A stretch of 64,000 nt of DNA from Caulobacter segnis ATCC 21756. Lineage in GTDB: Bacteria > Pseudomonadota > Alphaproteobacteria > Caulobacterales > Caulobacteraceae. Location: NCBI RefSeq assembly GCF_000092285.1, contig NC_014100.1, positions 1,612,001-1,676,000 of the forward strand, written 5' to 3'. This document shows positions 53,337 to 63,544 of this stretch, in pieces (the stretch's first letter is position 1; each line of letters begins with the position of its first letter). Position numbers and translations under genes: made by a program. The notes beneath the pieces were generated by a model. The model ran no database searches. It saw only the letters and a program-made list of their open reading frames with translations, and had not been told where the DNA came from.

Positions 53337-54701
53337 GTGGCAGACCTGTTTGCCGACACGCTGAAGACCGCGTCCGAAATCCTCTCGCCGCATGGCCCGG
53401 CCACCGCGGGCGCCGCCCACAGCTACGCGCCGGGCGACTTCTCCATCCATTTCTTCCTGCAGCTGGCCGTGATCCTGCTGGCCTGTCGCGTCGTCGGCTG
53501 GCTGGGCAAGAAGCTGCTGGCCCAGCCGCAGGTGGTCGGCGAGATGATCGCCGGCGTGATCCTGGGCCCGTCGCTGCTGGGCTTCCTGTTCCCGGACTTC
53601 CAGCTGGCGCTGTTCCCCAAGGAGACCAAGAACGTCCTGTACGTCGGCGCGCAGCTGGGCGTCGGGCTCTACATGTTCATGGTCGGGACCAGCTTCCAGG
53701 CGGGCCACTTCAAGGCCAAGGCCAGGAGCGCGATGAGCGTCTCGTTCGCCGGCATCGCCGCGCCGTTCATCATCGCCGCGATCATCACGCCGTTCCTGCT
53801 GAAGGTGCCCGGCCTGTTCGCGCCGAGCATCAGCCAGGCCAACGCCACCCTGTTCATGGGCGCGTGCATCGCGCTGACGGCTTTCCCGATGCTGGCCCGG
53901 ATCATCAACGAGCGGGGCCTGGCCAAGACCTCGCTGGGCACGCTGTCGCTGACGGCCGGCGCCTTCGACGACGCGGTCTCGTGGTGCGTGCTGGCCCTGG
54001 TGCTGGCGACCTTCGGCGGCGGGCCGGGCCTGGCGATCCTGGCGATCGGCGGCGGTCTGACCTACGTCGTCTTCATGGTCGTGTTCGGCAAGCGCGTCCT
54101 CGCGCCGCTGGGCCGCATGGTCGAGCGCGACGGCGAGATGAGCATGACCGTCCTGGCCCTGACCCTGATGGCCTTCTGCCTGTCGGCCTTCCTGATGGAC
54201 GCCGTCGGCATCCACGCCATATTCGGCGGCTTCCTGCTGGGCGTCTTCATGCCGCGCGGCCTGTTCGTCGAGGAGCTGAAGAAGAAGGTCGAGCCGATCG
54301 CGGTCGTGCTGCTGCTGCCGATGTTCTTCACCTATTCGGGCCTGAACACCCGGATGGACATGGTCAACTCGGTGGAGCTGCTGCTGATCGCGCTGGGCGT
54401 CCTGGCCTGCTCGATCCTGGCCAAGTGGGGCGCCTGCTACGCCGCCGCCCGCCTGACCGGCGAGAACCACGCCACCGCCATGGGCATCGGCGCCCTGATG
54501 AACTCGCGCGGCCTGATGGAGCTGATCATCATCAACATCGGCCTGCAGAAGGGCATCATCGGCCCGACCCTGTTCTCGATGCTGGTGCTGATGGCCATCG
54601 TCACCACGGTGATGGCCAGCCCGCTGTTCGAGGTCGTCTACGGCAAGAAGGCCCGCGCCAGCGGCGAGCTGGGCGCGGTTCCCGACGGGGCGGGGGCGTA
54701 A
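53337..54701 (+). CDS. Cation:proton antiporter, Kef/CPA2 type
   Basis: This inner-membrane protein of 454 residues with about 12-13 helices is likely a Na+ or K+/H+ antiporter. PQVVGEMIAGVILGPSLLGFL is the N-terminal CPA2 signature. TAFPMLARIINERGL and LSLTAGAFDDAVSWCVLALV carry the paired acidic residues of the ion site. MNSRGLMELIIINIGLQKGII is the C-terminal CPA2 motif. There is no cytosolic RCK/TrkA-N domain, so it is shorter than KefB/KefC. The GTG start has AGGGGG upstream. It is convergent with the CsbD-like gene. Confidence 0.88.
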   Translation: MADLFADTLKTASEILSPHGPATAGAAHSYAPGDFSIHFFLQLAVILLACRVVGWLGKKLLAQPQVVGEMIAGVILGPSLLGFLFPDFQLALFPKETKNVLYVGAQLGVGLYMFMVGTSFQAGHFKAKARSAMSVSFAGIAAPFIIAAIITPFLLKVPGLFAPSISQANATLFMGACIALTAFPMLARIINERGLAKTSLGTLSLTAGAFDDAVSWCVLALVLATFGGGPGLAILAIGGGLTYVVFMVVFGKRVLAPLGRMVERDGEMSMTVLALTLMAFCLSAFLMDAVGIHAIFGGFLLGVFMPRGLFVEELKKKVEPIAVVLLLPMFFTYSGLNTRMDMVNSVELLLIALGVLACSILAKWGACYAAARLTGENHATAMGIGALMNSRGLMELIIINIGLQKGIIGPTLFSMLVLMAIVTTVMASPLFEVVYGKKARASGELGAVPDGAGA

Positions 54702-54711
54702 GGCTCCCGCG

Positions 54712-54939
54712 CTACTTCTTGGCTTCCTTGACGGCGTCCTTCAGTTCGCCCTGCTTCACGTTGCCGGCGACCTGGTCCTTCTTGCCTTCGGCCTTGAGGT
54801 CCTTGTCGCCGACGATCTCGCCCGCGCCGGACTCGATCTTGCCCACGGTCTCCTGCTTGCGGCCGGCATCCTTGTCGCAGGCGGCCAGGCCCGCCACGGC
54901 GAAGGCGATCGTCAGGGGAAGGAGGAGGCGGTTGGTCAT
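54712..54939 (-). CDS. CsbD-like small lipoprotein
   Basis: This 75-residue protein has a signal peptide ending in the lipobox LAAC (Cys21) and a mature part VGKIESGAGEIVGDKDLKAEGKKDQVAGNVKQGELKD, the CsbD repeat pattern (GxxxxxxG, DxxLxAEGKxDQxxGxxxQ). CsbD proteins are general-stress proteins normally without a signal; here the domain is predicted on the periplasmic or outer-membrane side. An inverted repeat (GGCTCCG at 54945-54951 with CGGAGCC at 54984-54990) overlaps its ribosome binding region. Confidence 0.82.
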   Translation of the reverse strand: MTNRLLLPLTIAFAVAGLAACDKDAGRKQETVGKIESGAGEIVGDKDLKAEGKKDQVAGNVKQGELKDAVKEAKK

Positions 54940-55009
54940 GAGAAGGCTCCGAAGCTTGGGTGTGTCGCGCTCTAGAACGCGAACGGAGCCGTAGCGATCC
55001 CGGCGGGGT

Positions 55010-56560
55010 TCAGGCCAACGCCCGCTCCTCGAAGCCGAAGCGATTGATCTGGGCGATCAGATCGCGATGGCCGGGCAGGTCCTGGGTGGCGCGATCGGCG
55101 AAGCCGCGGATCTTGGCGAACAGCTTGGCCGCGCCGGCCGCGTCCGGAAACTCGTCCGCGCCGTCGGCCAGATCGGTCGGAAACCCCATGCCGTAGAGAA
55201 TGTACTGGTAGTTGAAGAAGGCGAAGGTCTCGAGATCCAGGATGAAGTCGAACCGCGCCGGCGGCCGGTGACGCCACTGCTCCAGCAGTTCCTGGAGCCG
55301 CTCGGGGATCGTGGCCGGGTTGGTGTTCTCGCGCCAGAAGCGCTCGGGGCGACGGCTGAGCGCGTAGTGCAGCTTCAGGAACACGATGATGTTCTCGTAG
55401 CGCGCGGCCATCAGCTCGTTGAAGCGACGGGCCGGAGCGCTGACGGGCCCTGTGTGCGGGAAGAGTTCGGCGATCATCGCCACGGCCGCCTCGATCAGCA
55501 CGACGCCGGTGGACTCCAGCGGCTCCAGGAAGCCGGCCGACAGGCCCACGGCCACGCAGTTGCTGATCCACTGCTTCTGGCGATAGCCAGCCTCGAAGGT
55601 CAGGCGACGGGTCTCGACCTCGGCCCCGCCGACGTAGGCGCGCAGGATCGCCTCGGCGCGGTCATCGTCGATGTGGTCGCTGGAATAGACGCAGCCGACG
55701 CCGCGTGCGCCCGACAGGCCGATATCCCAGAGCCAGCCGGCCTCGTGGGCGGTGGCGACGGTGTAGCTCTGGATCGGCGCGTCGGGGCGGTCGTAGGGCG
55801 CACGGCAGGCCACGGCCCGGTCGGCGAACAACACCGGCCGCGCCGACTTGAACGGCGCGTTCAGCGCCTTGCCGATCAGCTCCGCGCGAAAGCCGCTGCA
55901 GTCGATATAGAGGTCGGCGGTCAGCTCGCCGTGCTCGGGCGAGACGATGCGGGCGATGGCGCCGGTCTCGTCCAGGACGGCCTCGCCGACATGGCCCTCC
56001 AGGTGGCGCACGCCCAGCTCTTGCGCCCGCTCGGCCAGCACCTGCGCCAGCTTCGCCGCGTCGAAGTGGTAGGCGTAGTTCAGCGGGCCGGCGAAGTCGC
56101 TCTCGTGCGGGCGCTTGGGCGCGCGGGCCGCGTCCGCGACACGGGCCTGGATCGTCACGGCCTCGGCGAACGGCGCGCGCGTCGCCTCGTCTTGCAGCAG
56201 CCAGTAGGGCGCCAGGCTGACCCCGTCGGTCGAGAACGGCGCCTCGAATGGGTGGAAGAAGCTGTGGCGACGTCCTTCTCCAGGCGCGTGAGCCCAGTCG
56301 ACGAAGCGGATGCCCTGCTTGAAGGTCGCCGAGGTCTGGCGGATGAAACGCGCCTCGTCGATCCCCAGGAACTGAAGGGTGTTGCGAATGGTCGGGAAGG
56401 TCGCCTCGCCGACGCCGATGGCGCCGATCTCGGGCGACTCCAGCACGGTGATCGACAGGTGCGCCTGCTCGCCGATTCGCAGGGCCTTGGCCAGGTAGGC
56501 GGCCGTCAGCCAACCGGCCGTTCCGCCGCCCACGATCAGGATGCTTCGCCCCCGCTTCAT
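55010..56560 (-). CDS. Tryptophan halogenase-family FAD-dependent protein
   Basis: This 516-residue protein of the flavin-dependent tryptophan halogenase family has FAD-binding GGGTAGWLTA (11-20), GVGEATFPT, the lysine that carries the chloramine in true halogenases (Lys81 in ATFKQGIRFVDW) and FLEPLESTG with the catalytic-region Glu near 349. The halogenase motif GWxWxIP reads GWLWDIG, so the proline is replaced. Such proteins often stand next to TonB-dependent receptors in Caulobacter and sphingomonads, and this one is divergent from one. Halogenation is therefore possible but unproven, and the substrate is unknown. Confidence 0.88.
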   Translation of the reverse strand: MKRGRSILIVGGGTAGWLTAAYLAKALRIGEQAHLSITVLESPEIGAIGVGEATFPTIRNTLQFLGIDEARFIRQTSATFKQGIRFVDWAHAPGEGRRHSFFHPFEAPFSTDGVSLAPYWLLQDEATRAPFAEAVTIQARVADAARAPKRPHESDFAGPLNYAYHFDAAKLAQVLAERAQELGVRHLEGHVGEAVLDETGAIARIVSPEHGELTADLYIDCSGFRAELIGKALNAPFKSARPVLFADRAVACRAPYDRPDAPIQSYTVATAHEAGWLWDIGLSGARGVGCVYSSDHIDDDRAEAILRAYVGGAEVETRRLTFEAGYRQKQWISNCVAVGLSAGFLEPLESTGVVLIEAAVAMIAELFPHTGPVSAPARRFNELMAARYENIIVFLKLHYALSRRPERFWRENTNPATIPERLQELLEQWRHRPPARFDFILDLETFAFFNYQYILYGMGFPTDLADGADEFPDAAGAAKLFAKIRGFADRATQDLPGHRDLIAQINRFGFEERALA

Positions 56561-56828
56561 GGCACCTAGATATCAGAGTTCGCGGGACAATTGGCGCGTT
56601 TAGACGACGGCTCCACGTCGAAGCGGGACCCGGTCCGGGGCGGATTGTCCGTCCACGCGGTAACGTTGCTTGCGGTCCTGAAACTTGTCCGACATATAAT
56701 GTTACCTTGTGAGACATCGTCCCATAAGATGGGAGTTCTCGCAAAATGGGAGCTGAACCGGATCAACCGGGAGCCTCGGGTTGGAAACGTTAGGGGCGCG
56801 GCGAAACCGGCCCTGTCAGGAGGGTCGT
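56561..56828. promoter_or_regulatory. Intergenic control region of the halogenase/TonB receptor pair
   Basis: The 268 bases between the divergent starts contain AT-rich CATATAATGTTACC near 56692-56705, a small inverted repeat CCCAT-AAG-ATGGG (56721-56733) and a direct repeat ATGGGAG at 56729 and 56746 (17-base period). No copy of the TGACACCGGTGTCA operator is present. These could be binding sites for a regulator of the receptor. Confidence 0.4.
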
Positions 56829-59708
56829 ATGTCGTCCAAGCACGGCTGGAATTCGGGCTGCTCGCTTCTCGCGCTGGCCATGGCGGGCGCAATGATCGCC
56901 CAGGGCGCGAAAGCGCAAACCGTTGAAGAGAACGCCGTCGAAGAGGTGGTCGTCACTGGCTTTCGGGCCAGCCTGCAGAGCGCGCTGAGCGTGAAGCGCC
57001 AGTCCTCCGGCGTGGTCGACGCCATCAAGGCCGAGGACATCGCCGACTTCCCCGACGCCAACCTCGCCGAGTCGATCCAGCGTGTGCCGGGCGTCTCGAT
57101 CACTCGCGTCGCCGGCGAGGGCCGGACGATCACCGTGCGCGGCCTGCCGCCAGCCTTCACCCGCGTCCGCATCAACGGCATGGAAGCCCAGTCGACCAGT
57201 GGCGCGACGACCAGCGATCGCGGCGCCAACCTTGGCCGCGGCTTCGACTTCAACACCTTCGCCTCGGAGCTGTTCAGCGGCATCACGGTGCGCAAGACCG
57301 CGCAGGCCGAGGTGATCGAAGGCTCGCTGGGCGCGACGGTCGACCTGGAGACCGCGCGGCCGCTGGATCAGAAGGGCCTGACCTTCGTGCTGGGCGCGGC
57401 CGCCGGCTACAACGACCTGTCCAAGAATTCCGACCCGAAGGTCACCGCCGTGCTGGGCAACCGCTGGGACACGGCCTGGGGCCAGTTCGGGGCGCAGGCG
57501 TCGCTGGCCTGGAGCAAGCGCAAGTTCCTGGAGGACCAGTGGGGCTCGGGCGGCTGGAACCCCGCGACAGTCGACGGCGGCTTCTGCACGCCCGTGGGCC
57601 GCGCGACGCAGAACCCGGCCAACAACGCCGCCAACGGCACGGACGCGGCCAACTGCGCCACCGGCGTCGCTCGACCCGCAGCCAATGACACCGTCTTCGA
57701 CCAGGCCAACCGCTCGACCGTGTTCTTCCCGCGCCTGCCGCGCTACGGCCGGTTCCACCATGACCAGGAGCGCACCGGCGCGACCCTGGCCCTGCAGTGG
57801 AAGCCGACCTCGCGCACCTCGCTCAGCTTCGACGCCCTCTATTCCGACTACGACGTCAAGCGCGAGGAGAACTGGCTGGAGGGTTTCTCGTTCGCCCGCG
57901 CCATCAGCCAGAACGGCAAGCCGCAGACCGCCGTCCGCGAGCTCGTGCTGCGTAACGCTGGAACCAGCCACACCGCCGGCGTCAATTTCGGCCAGACGGT
58001 CTATGACGTCGACTACGCCCGCTTCGACGGCGTCGACGTTCGCTCAGACACTCAGCACGACGAATTCCAGAACGTCTTCCAGCAGTACACCTTCGCGGGC
58101 ACGCACGAGCTGACGGACCGGATCACGGTCAAGGGCCTGATCGGCTATTCGAAGTCGGACTACGACCAGCCGATGACGACGACGATCATGTTCCAGCGTC
58201 CGAACACGAGCATGACGATCGACTTCCGCAAGAACCGCGACCAGCCGATCATCACCCACGGCTTCGACGTCACGGACGCCTCGCTCTACAGCTTCGCCGC
58301 CCCGAACGCCGAGGTCCGGCTGGCCCAGACCTTCACGACCAATATCTATCGCACCGTCGACCTGAACCTGGCCTGGGCGGTCGACGACGCCCTGACCGTG
58401 AAGTTCGGCGGGCACTATGACGAGTTCTCGTTCGACACCTCGACCTTCCAGCGGCCGAACAACTTCCTGGTCCCGAGCTTCACCTCGGCGGAGCTGCAGA
58501 ACCTGACCAAGGTCGTGTCCGGCTTCGGCGGCCATGGCATCGACAGCGGCGTCTTCCCCAGCAGCTGGGCGACGATCGACTACGACAAGTTCGTCGCCAA
58601 TCAGAACCTCTACAGCAAGAGCGGCCTCTACAACCTGGCGCCCAACTACGGCGGCATCCGGCGCGTCGACGAGAAGGTGACCTCGGCCTATCTGCAGGCC
58701 GACCTGCGCACCGAGATCGGCGGCTTGCCGGTGCGGGGCGATGTGGGCTTCCGCTTCGCCCGCACCGAGCTGGAGTCGCGCGGCTACCAGATCGGCCTGA
58801 CCCCGCAGCAGGTCACGGCCGAGCACGCCTATGACGACGTCCTGCCGTCGCTGAACGTCTCGGTGGATGTCACGCCCGACCTCGTCCTGCGCTTCTCCGG
58901 CGCCAAGACGGTCTCGCGGCCCGAGCTGAACTTCCTGACCCCGGGCGGCAGCCTGAACCTGACCGGCACGCCGTCGATCAACTCGGGCAACCCGACGCTG
59001 GATCCCATCCGCGCCTGGACGGCCGACGTCGGCGCCGAATGGTACTTCGCCCCCGGCGCGATCCTGGGCGTGGGGCTCTTCTACAAGGACATCGAGACCT
59101 ACGTTCAGAACCAGTCCCAGCAGCTGACCTTCCGCCAGACCGGTCTGCCGATGGCGTTGCTGGGTTCCTCGGGCGTCGATCCGGACAACACCCCGATCAC
59201 CGTGACCCGGCCGCTGAACACGCCGGGCGGGCCGCTGAAGGGCTTCGAGATCAACTACCAGCAGGCCTTCACCTTCCTGCCGGGCTTCCTGCGCCACACC
59301 GGGGCGCTGGTGAACTACACCTATGTCGACAGCCAGATCGAGTACTTCCTGGCGGCCGGCGGCGTCACCACCAACGACCTGATCGGCCTGTCCAAGAACG
59401 CCTACAACGCCACGCTCTACTACGAGGACAGCAAGTTCAGCGCCCGCGTCTCGGCCTCGTACCGCGACAAGTCGATCGTGGCCCTGCCGGCCAACAATCC
59501 GCTGCAGGACCTGGAGGGCTACTCGCCGAACCTGACGGTCGACATGGCCGCCTCGTACCAGATCAACGACCACTTCAAGCTGTCGCTGGAAGGGCTGAAC
59601 ATCTTCGACCGCTTCAACCGGCAGTTCATCGACTCCGACCGGGACAGCACCTTCGTCTACACCCACACCGGGCGTCAGTTCAGCCTGGGCCTGCAGTACA
59701 AGTTCTAG
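56829..59708 (+). CDS. TonB-dependent receptor
   Basis: This outer-membrane active transporter, driven by TonB-ExbBD, has 959 residues. AGGAGGG stands just before the ATG. The signal peptide ends near AKAQ, followed by a TonB box-like VEEVVVTGFRASLQSALSVK. The plug domain has DAIKAEDIADFPDANLAESIQRVPGVSITR and GRTITVRGLPPAF; the rest is a beta-barrel rich in aromatic strands, ending FSLGLQYKF with the terminal Phe. The plug phrases fit the Caulobacter/Xanthomonas carbohydrate-type receptors, so a plant-derived saccharide is likely, but the ligand is not shown. Confidence 0.93.
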   Translation: MSSKHGWNSGCSLLALAMAGAMIAQGAKAQTVEENAVEEVVVTGFRASLQSALSVKRQSSGVVDAIKAEDIADFPDANLAESIQRVPGVSITRVAGEGRTITVRGLPPAFTRVRINGMEAQSTSGATTSDRGANLGRGFDFNTFASELFSGITVRKTAQAEVIEGSLGATVDLETARPLDQKGLTFVLGAAAGYNDLSKNSDPKVTAVLGNRWDTAWGQFGAQASLAWSKRKFLEDQWGSGGWNPATVDGGFCTPVGRATQNPANNAANGTDAANCATGVARPAANDTVFDQANRSTVFFPRLPRYGRFHHDQERTGATLALQWKPTSRTSLSFDALYSDYDVKREENWLEGFSFARAISQNGKPQTAVRELVLRNAGTSHTAGVNFGQTVYDVDYARFDGVDVRSDTQHDEFQNVFQQYTFAGTHELTDRITVKGLIGYSKSDYDQPMTTTIMFQRPNTSMTIDFRKNRDQPIITHGFDVTDASLYSFAAPNAEVRLAQTFTTNIYRTVDLNLAWAVDDALTVKFGGHYDEFSFDTSTFQRPNNFLVPSFTSAELQNLTKVVSGFGGHGIDSGVFPSSWATIDYDKFVANQNLYSKSGLYNLAPNYGGIRRVDEKVTSAYLQADLRTEIGGLPVRGDVGFRFARTELESRGYQIGLTPQQVTAEHAYDDVLPSLNVSVDVTPDLVLRFSGAKTVSRPELNFLTPGGSLNLTGTPSINSGNPTLDPIRAWTADVGAEWYFAPGAILGVGLFYKDIETYVQNQSQQLTFRQTGLPMALLGSSGVDPDNTPITVTRPLNTPGGPLKGFEINYQQAFTFLPGFLRHTGALVNYTYVDSQIEYFLAAGGVTTNDLIGLSKNAYNATLYYEDSKFSARVSASYRDKSIVALPANNPLQDLEGYSPNLTVDMAASYQINDHFKLSLEGLNIFDRFNRQFIDSDRDSTFVYTHTGRQFSLGLQYKF

Positions 59709-59718
59709 GGCGTGACCT

Positions 59719-59748
59719 CGCGGGCGCGTTTCGGCGCGCCCGCGTTTT
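59719..59748 (+). terminator. Rho-independent terminator after the TonB receptor gene
   Basis: CGCGGGCGCG and CGCGCCCGCG form a perfect 10-bp stem with a six-base loop, followed by TTTT. It starts 11 bases after the stop and separates the receptor from the convergent dehydrogenase gene. Confidence 0.85.
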
Positions 59749-59754
59749 CTCGGC

Positions 59755-60993
59755 TTAGCGCTTCGGCGTGATCTTGATCACCTTGCCGTCGTCTTCGTCG
59801 GTCACGACGTAGATCGCGCCGTCGGGGCCGACCCGGACGTCGCGGACGCGCCCGCCGATGTCGGTGAACAGGCGCTCCTCGCCGACCACCTTGCCGTCCT
59901 TCAGCACCAGGCGATCGACGTGCTGCTCCCGCAGCGAGCCGATCAGCAGGCTGCCCTTCAGGGCCGGGAACAGGCTGGCCTCATAGAAGGCCATGCCCGA
60001 GGGGGCGATCACCGGATCCCAGTAATAGACCGGCTGCGTGAAGCCCTCCTTCTGGGTGACGCTGTCGGGAATGGGCTTGCCGGAATACTCCTCGCCATAG
60101 GTGACGACAGGCCAGCCGTAGTTCTTGCCGGGCTCCGGACGGTTCAGCTCGTCGCCGCCGCGCGCGCCGTGCTCGACGGTCCAAAGAACGCCCGCGGGAT
60201 CCAGGGCGGCCGCCTGGATGTTGCGGTGGCCCAGCGACCAGATGTCGGGCTTGGCGCCGGCGGTCTTCACGAACGGGTTGTCGGCCGGGATCGAGCCGTC
60301 GGCGTTGATCCGGATGACCTTGCCCAGGGTGGCGTCCAGGTGCTGGGATTGCACGCGGCCCGCCAGGATCGAGCGCTCGCCGGTGGTGATGAAGAGCTTG
60401 CCGTCGGGCGCGAAGACCAGGCGGCCGCCGAAGTGCAGGGCGCTGTCCATCTTGGGCGCCTGGCGCCAGATGACCTGGACGTTGTCCAGCTTGGGGGCGG
60501 CGCCCAGCGAGAGCTTGCCGCGCGCCACGGCCGTGCCGTTCACGCCGCCCTCGGCCTCGGCGTAGCTCCAGTAGATCAGGCCGTTGGTCGCGTAGGCCGG
60601 GTCGGTCGTCACGTCCAGCAGACCGCCCTGGCCCTCGGCGAACACGGCGGGCAGGCCGGCGACGGCGGGCGAGAGCTTGCCGTCCTTGGACAGCACCCGC
60701 AGGCGTCCGGCCCGCTCGGTGACCAGGATCTCGCCCGACGGCAGGAAGGTCAGGCCCCACGGGTGATCGAGGCCGCTGGCCAGCACCTGGTACTGGCCTT
60801 GGGTGTTGGAGTTCAGGCCCGGCGCGCGGGTCTGGTTCGGGAAGGCCGGCTTCTGCTCGGGGACGTTCGGCGGCCGGGTCTCGACGGGCGCGCCGGCTTG
60901 GCCGGACGCGGGGCCGGGCTGAGCGGGTGCGGGACCACAGGCCACGAGGGCGGCGGCGAGGGCGGAGGCGGCGGTCAGCAGGGAGGTGCGCAT
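59755..60993 (-). CDS. PQQ-dependent sugar dehydrogenase (aldose dehydrogenase, YliI-like), lipoprotein-like signal
   Basis: This periplasmic quinoprotein of 412 residues has the six-bladed propeller of the soluble glucose/aldose dehydrogenase family. The N-terminus is [20 protein letters not shown], with a possible lipobox ending VAC. Motifs are [71 protein letters not shown] and [16 protein letters not shown], with histidine and arginine residues at positions expected for the active site. It should oxidise aldoses. PQQ synthesis genes are not in the window. Confidence 0.9.
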   Translation of the reverse strand: MRTSLLTAASALAAALVACGPAPAQPGPASGQAGAPVETRPPNVPEQKPAFPNQTRAPGLNSNTQGQYQVLASGLDHPWGLTFLPSGEILVTERAGRLRVLSKDGKLSPAVAGLPAVFAEGQGGLLDVTTDPAYATNGLIYWSYAEAEGGVNGTAVARGKLSLGAAPKLDNVQVIWRQAPKMDSALHFGGRLVFAPDGKLFITTGERSILAGRVQSQHLDATLGKVIRINADGSIPADNPFVKTAGAKPDIWSLGHRNIQAAALDPAGVLWTVEHGARGGDELNRPEPGKNYGWPVVTYGEEYSGKPIPDSVTQKEGFTQPVYYWDPVIAPSGMAFYEASLFPALKGSLLIGSLREQHVDRLVLKDGKVVGEERLFTDIGGRVRDVRVGPDGAIYVVTDEDDGKVIKITPKR

Positions 60994-61027
60994 GGCGGGG
61001 AGCTTAAGACGGTTTCGGGGGAGGGGG

Positions 61028-62098
61028 CTAGCGGCTCAAGGTCTGAGACGAAGGATCGACAGCCAACTCCCGCCGCTCTTCGCTCGCCGCGCGCGCCAGC
61101 TCCAGCAGGTCCATCACCCGCAGGGCCTCATCCACCGGCACGGGCGAGGGCGCGCCGGTGACGATCGCTTCGCGGACGCCGGCGTAGAAGGCGCGGTAGT
61201 CGGCCGGCTCGGGGCTGACGTCGGCGTGGACCTGGACGTCGTTCTCGACCGTGGTCAGCACGCCGTGGCGGCTGTCGCGGCCATAGCCCGGCGCGCCCGG
61301 GACCATGCCGGCCTTCAGCTGGGCCTCCTGCGGGTCGAGGCCGTGCTTGACGAAGCTGCCGCCGGTCCCGTGGACGGCGAGACGCAGATCGCTGGCGGCG
61401 GTCAGCAGGCTACCGTGCAGGATCACGCGCAAGGTCGGATAGCGCAGCACCACGTGGAAGTAGTCGTCCGCTCCGGCGCCGGGGCGCTGGACGCCGATGT
61501 CGGCCGAGATCGCCAGCGGCTCGCCGAACAGCGCGAGGGCCTGGTCCAGCAGGTGTGGACCAAGGTCCATCCACGCGCCCGCACCAGGTCCCGCCCGCTC
61601 GCGCCAGCGGTCGCGGACCACCGGGCGGAAGCGGTCGAAGTGGCTCTCGTATTGGACGATCTGGCCCAGACCGCCCTCGGCGATCAGGCGCCGGAGGGTC
61701 AGGAAGTCGCTGTCCCAGCGGCGGTTGTGAAACACGGTCAGCAGCTTGCCCGCGCGGTCGGCGGCCCTGGCCATGGTCCGAGCCTCGGCGACGGTCAGGG
61801 CGAAGGGCTTGTCGACCACCACGTGCTTGCCGGCTTCCAGGGCGGCGATCGCCTGGGGCGCGTGCAGGGCGTTGGGCGTGGCGACGACCACCAGCTCGAT
61901 CGCGGGATCGGCGAGGGCAGCGTCCAGGTCGGCGACGACCCGAACGTCCGGATGATCGGCGGCGACCTTGGCCGGGTCGCTCGACACCACGGTCGCCAGC
62001 GCGAGGCCTGGCGTGGCGGCGATCAGCGGAGCGTGGAAGGTCTTGCCGACATAGCCGTATCCGACCAGGGCGACATTCACGGTGCGAGAGTGGGGCAT
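61028..62098 (-). CDS. Gfo/Idh/MocA family NAD(P)-dependent oxidoreductase
   Basis: This 356-residue sugar or inositol dehydrogenase-like protein has a Rossmann start [20 protein letters not shown] with GxGxxG-type glycines, then [33 protein letters not shown], including the conserved DKP lysine. The C-terminal domain has [21 protein letters not shown] with the catalytic-region aspartate/histidine. It is closest in style to YdgJ/IolW-type enzymes. It lies 34 bases upstream of the PQQ dehydrogenase gene on the same strand, so the two may form an operon. The substrate is not assigned. Confidence 0.88.
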   Translation of the reverse strand: MPHSRTVNVALVGYGYVGKTFHAPLIAATPGLALATVVSSDPAKVAADHPDVRVVADLDAALADPAIELVVVATPNALHAPQAIAALEAGKHVVVDKPFALTVAEARTMARAADRAGKLLTVFHNRRWDSDFLTLRRLIAEGGLGQIVQYESHFDRFRPVVRDRWRERAGPGAGAWMDLGPHLLDQALALFGEPLAISADIGVQRPGAGADDYFHVVLRYPTLRVILHGSLLTAASDLRLAVHGTGGSFVKHGLDPQEAQLKAGMVPGAPGYGRDSRHGVLTTVENDVQVHADVSPEPADYRAFYAGVREAIVTGAPSPVPVDEALRVMDLLELARAASEERRELAVDPSSQTLSR

Positions 62099-62113
62099 GG
62101 CGCAGCTTTAAAC

Positions 62114-62142
62114 GAAAAGGGCCGGGGATTGCTCCCCGGCCC
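62114..62142 (-). terminator. Rho-independent terminator after the ExuT-like gene
   Basis: GGGCCGGGG and CCCCGGCCC form a perfect 9-bp stem with a six-base loop. Read on the minus strand it is followed by TTTT, 80-110 bases after the transporter stop and just before the Gfo/Idh/MocA start. Confidence 0.8.
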
Positions 62143-62224
62143 GGATCGCGATCGCGTGAAGCGCGACTTGTTTGTTGCCGCGCGTTCGGGCGGTTTAACC
62201 GCTCACACTTAAACCTAACGCGCT

Positions 62225-63514
<1,290 letters not shown>

Positions 63515-63544
63515 GGACCTTGGCCTTCCTTCCCTTGGTTTCTT

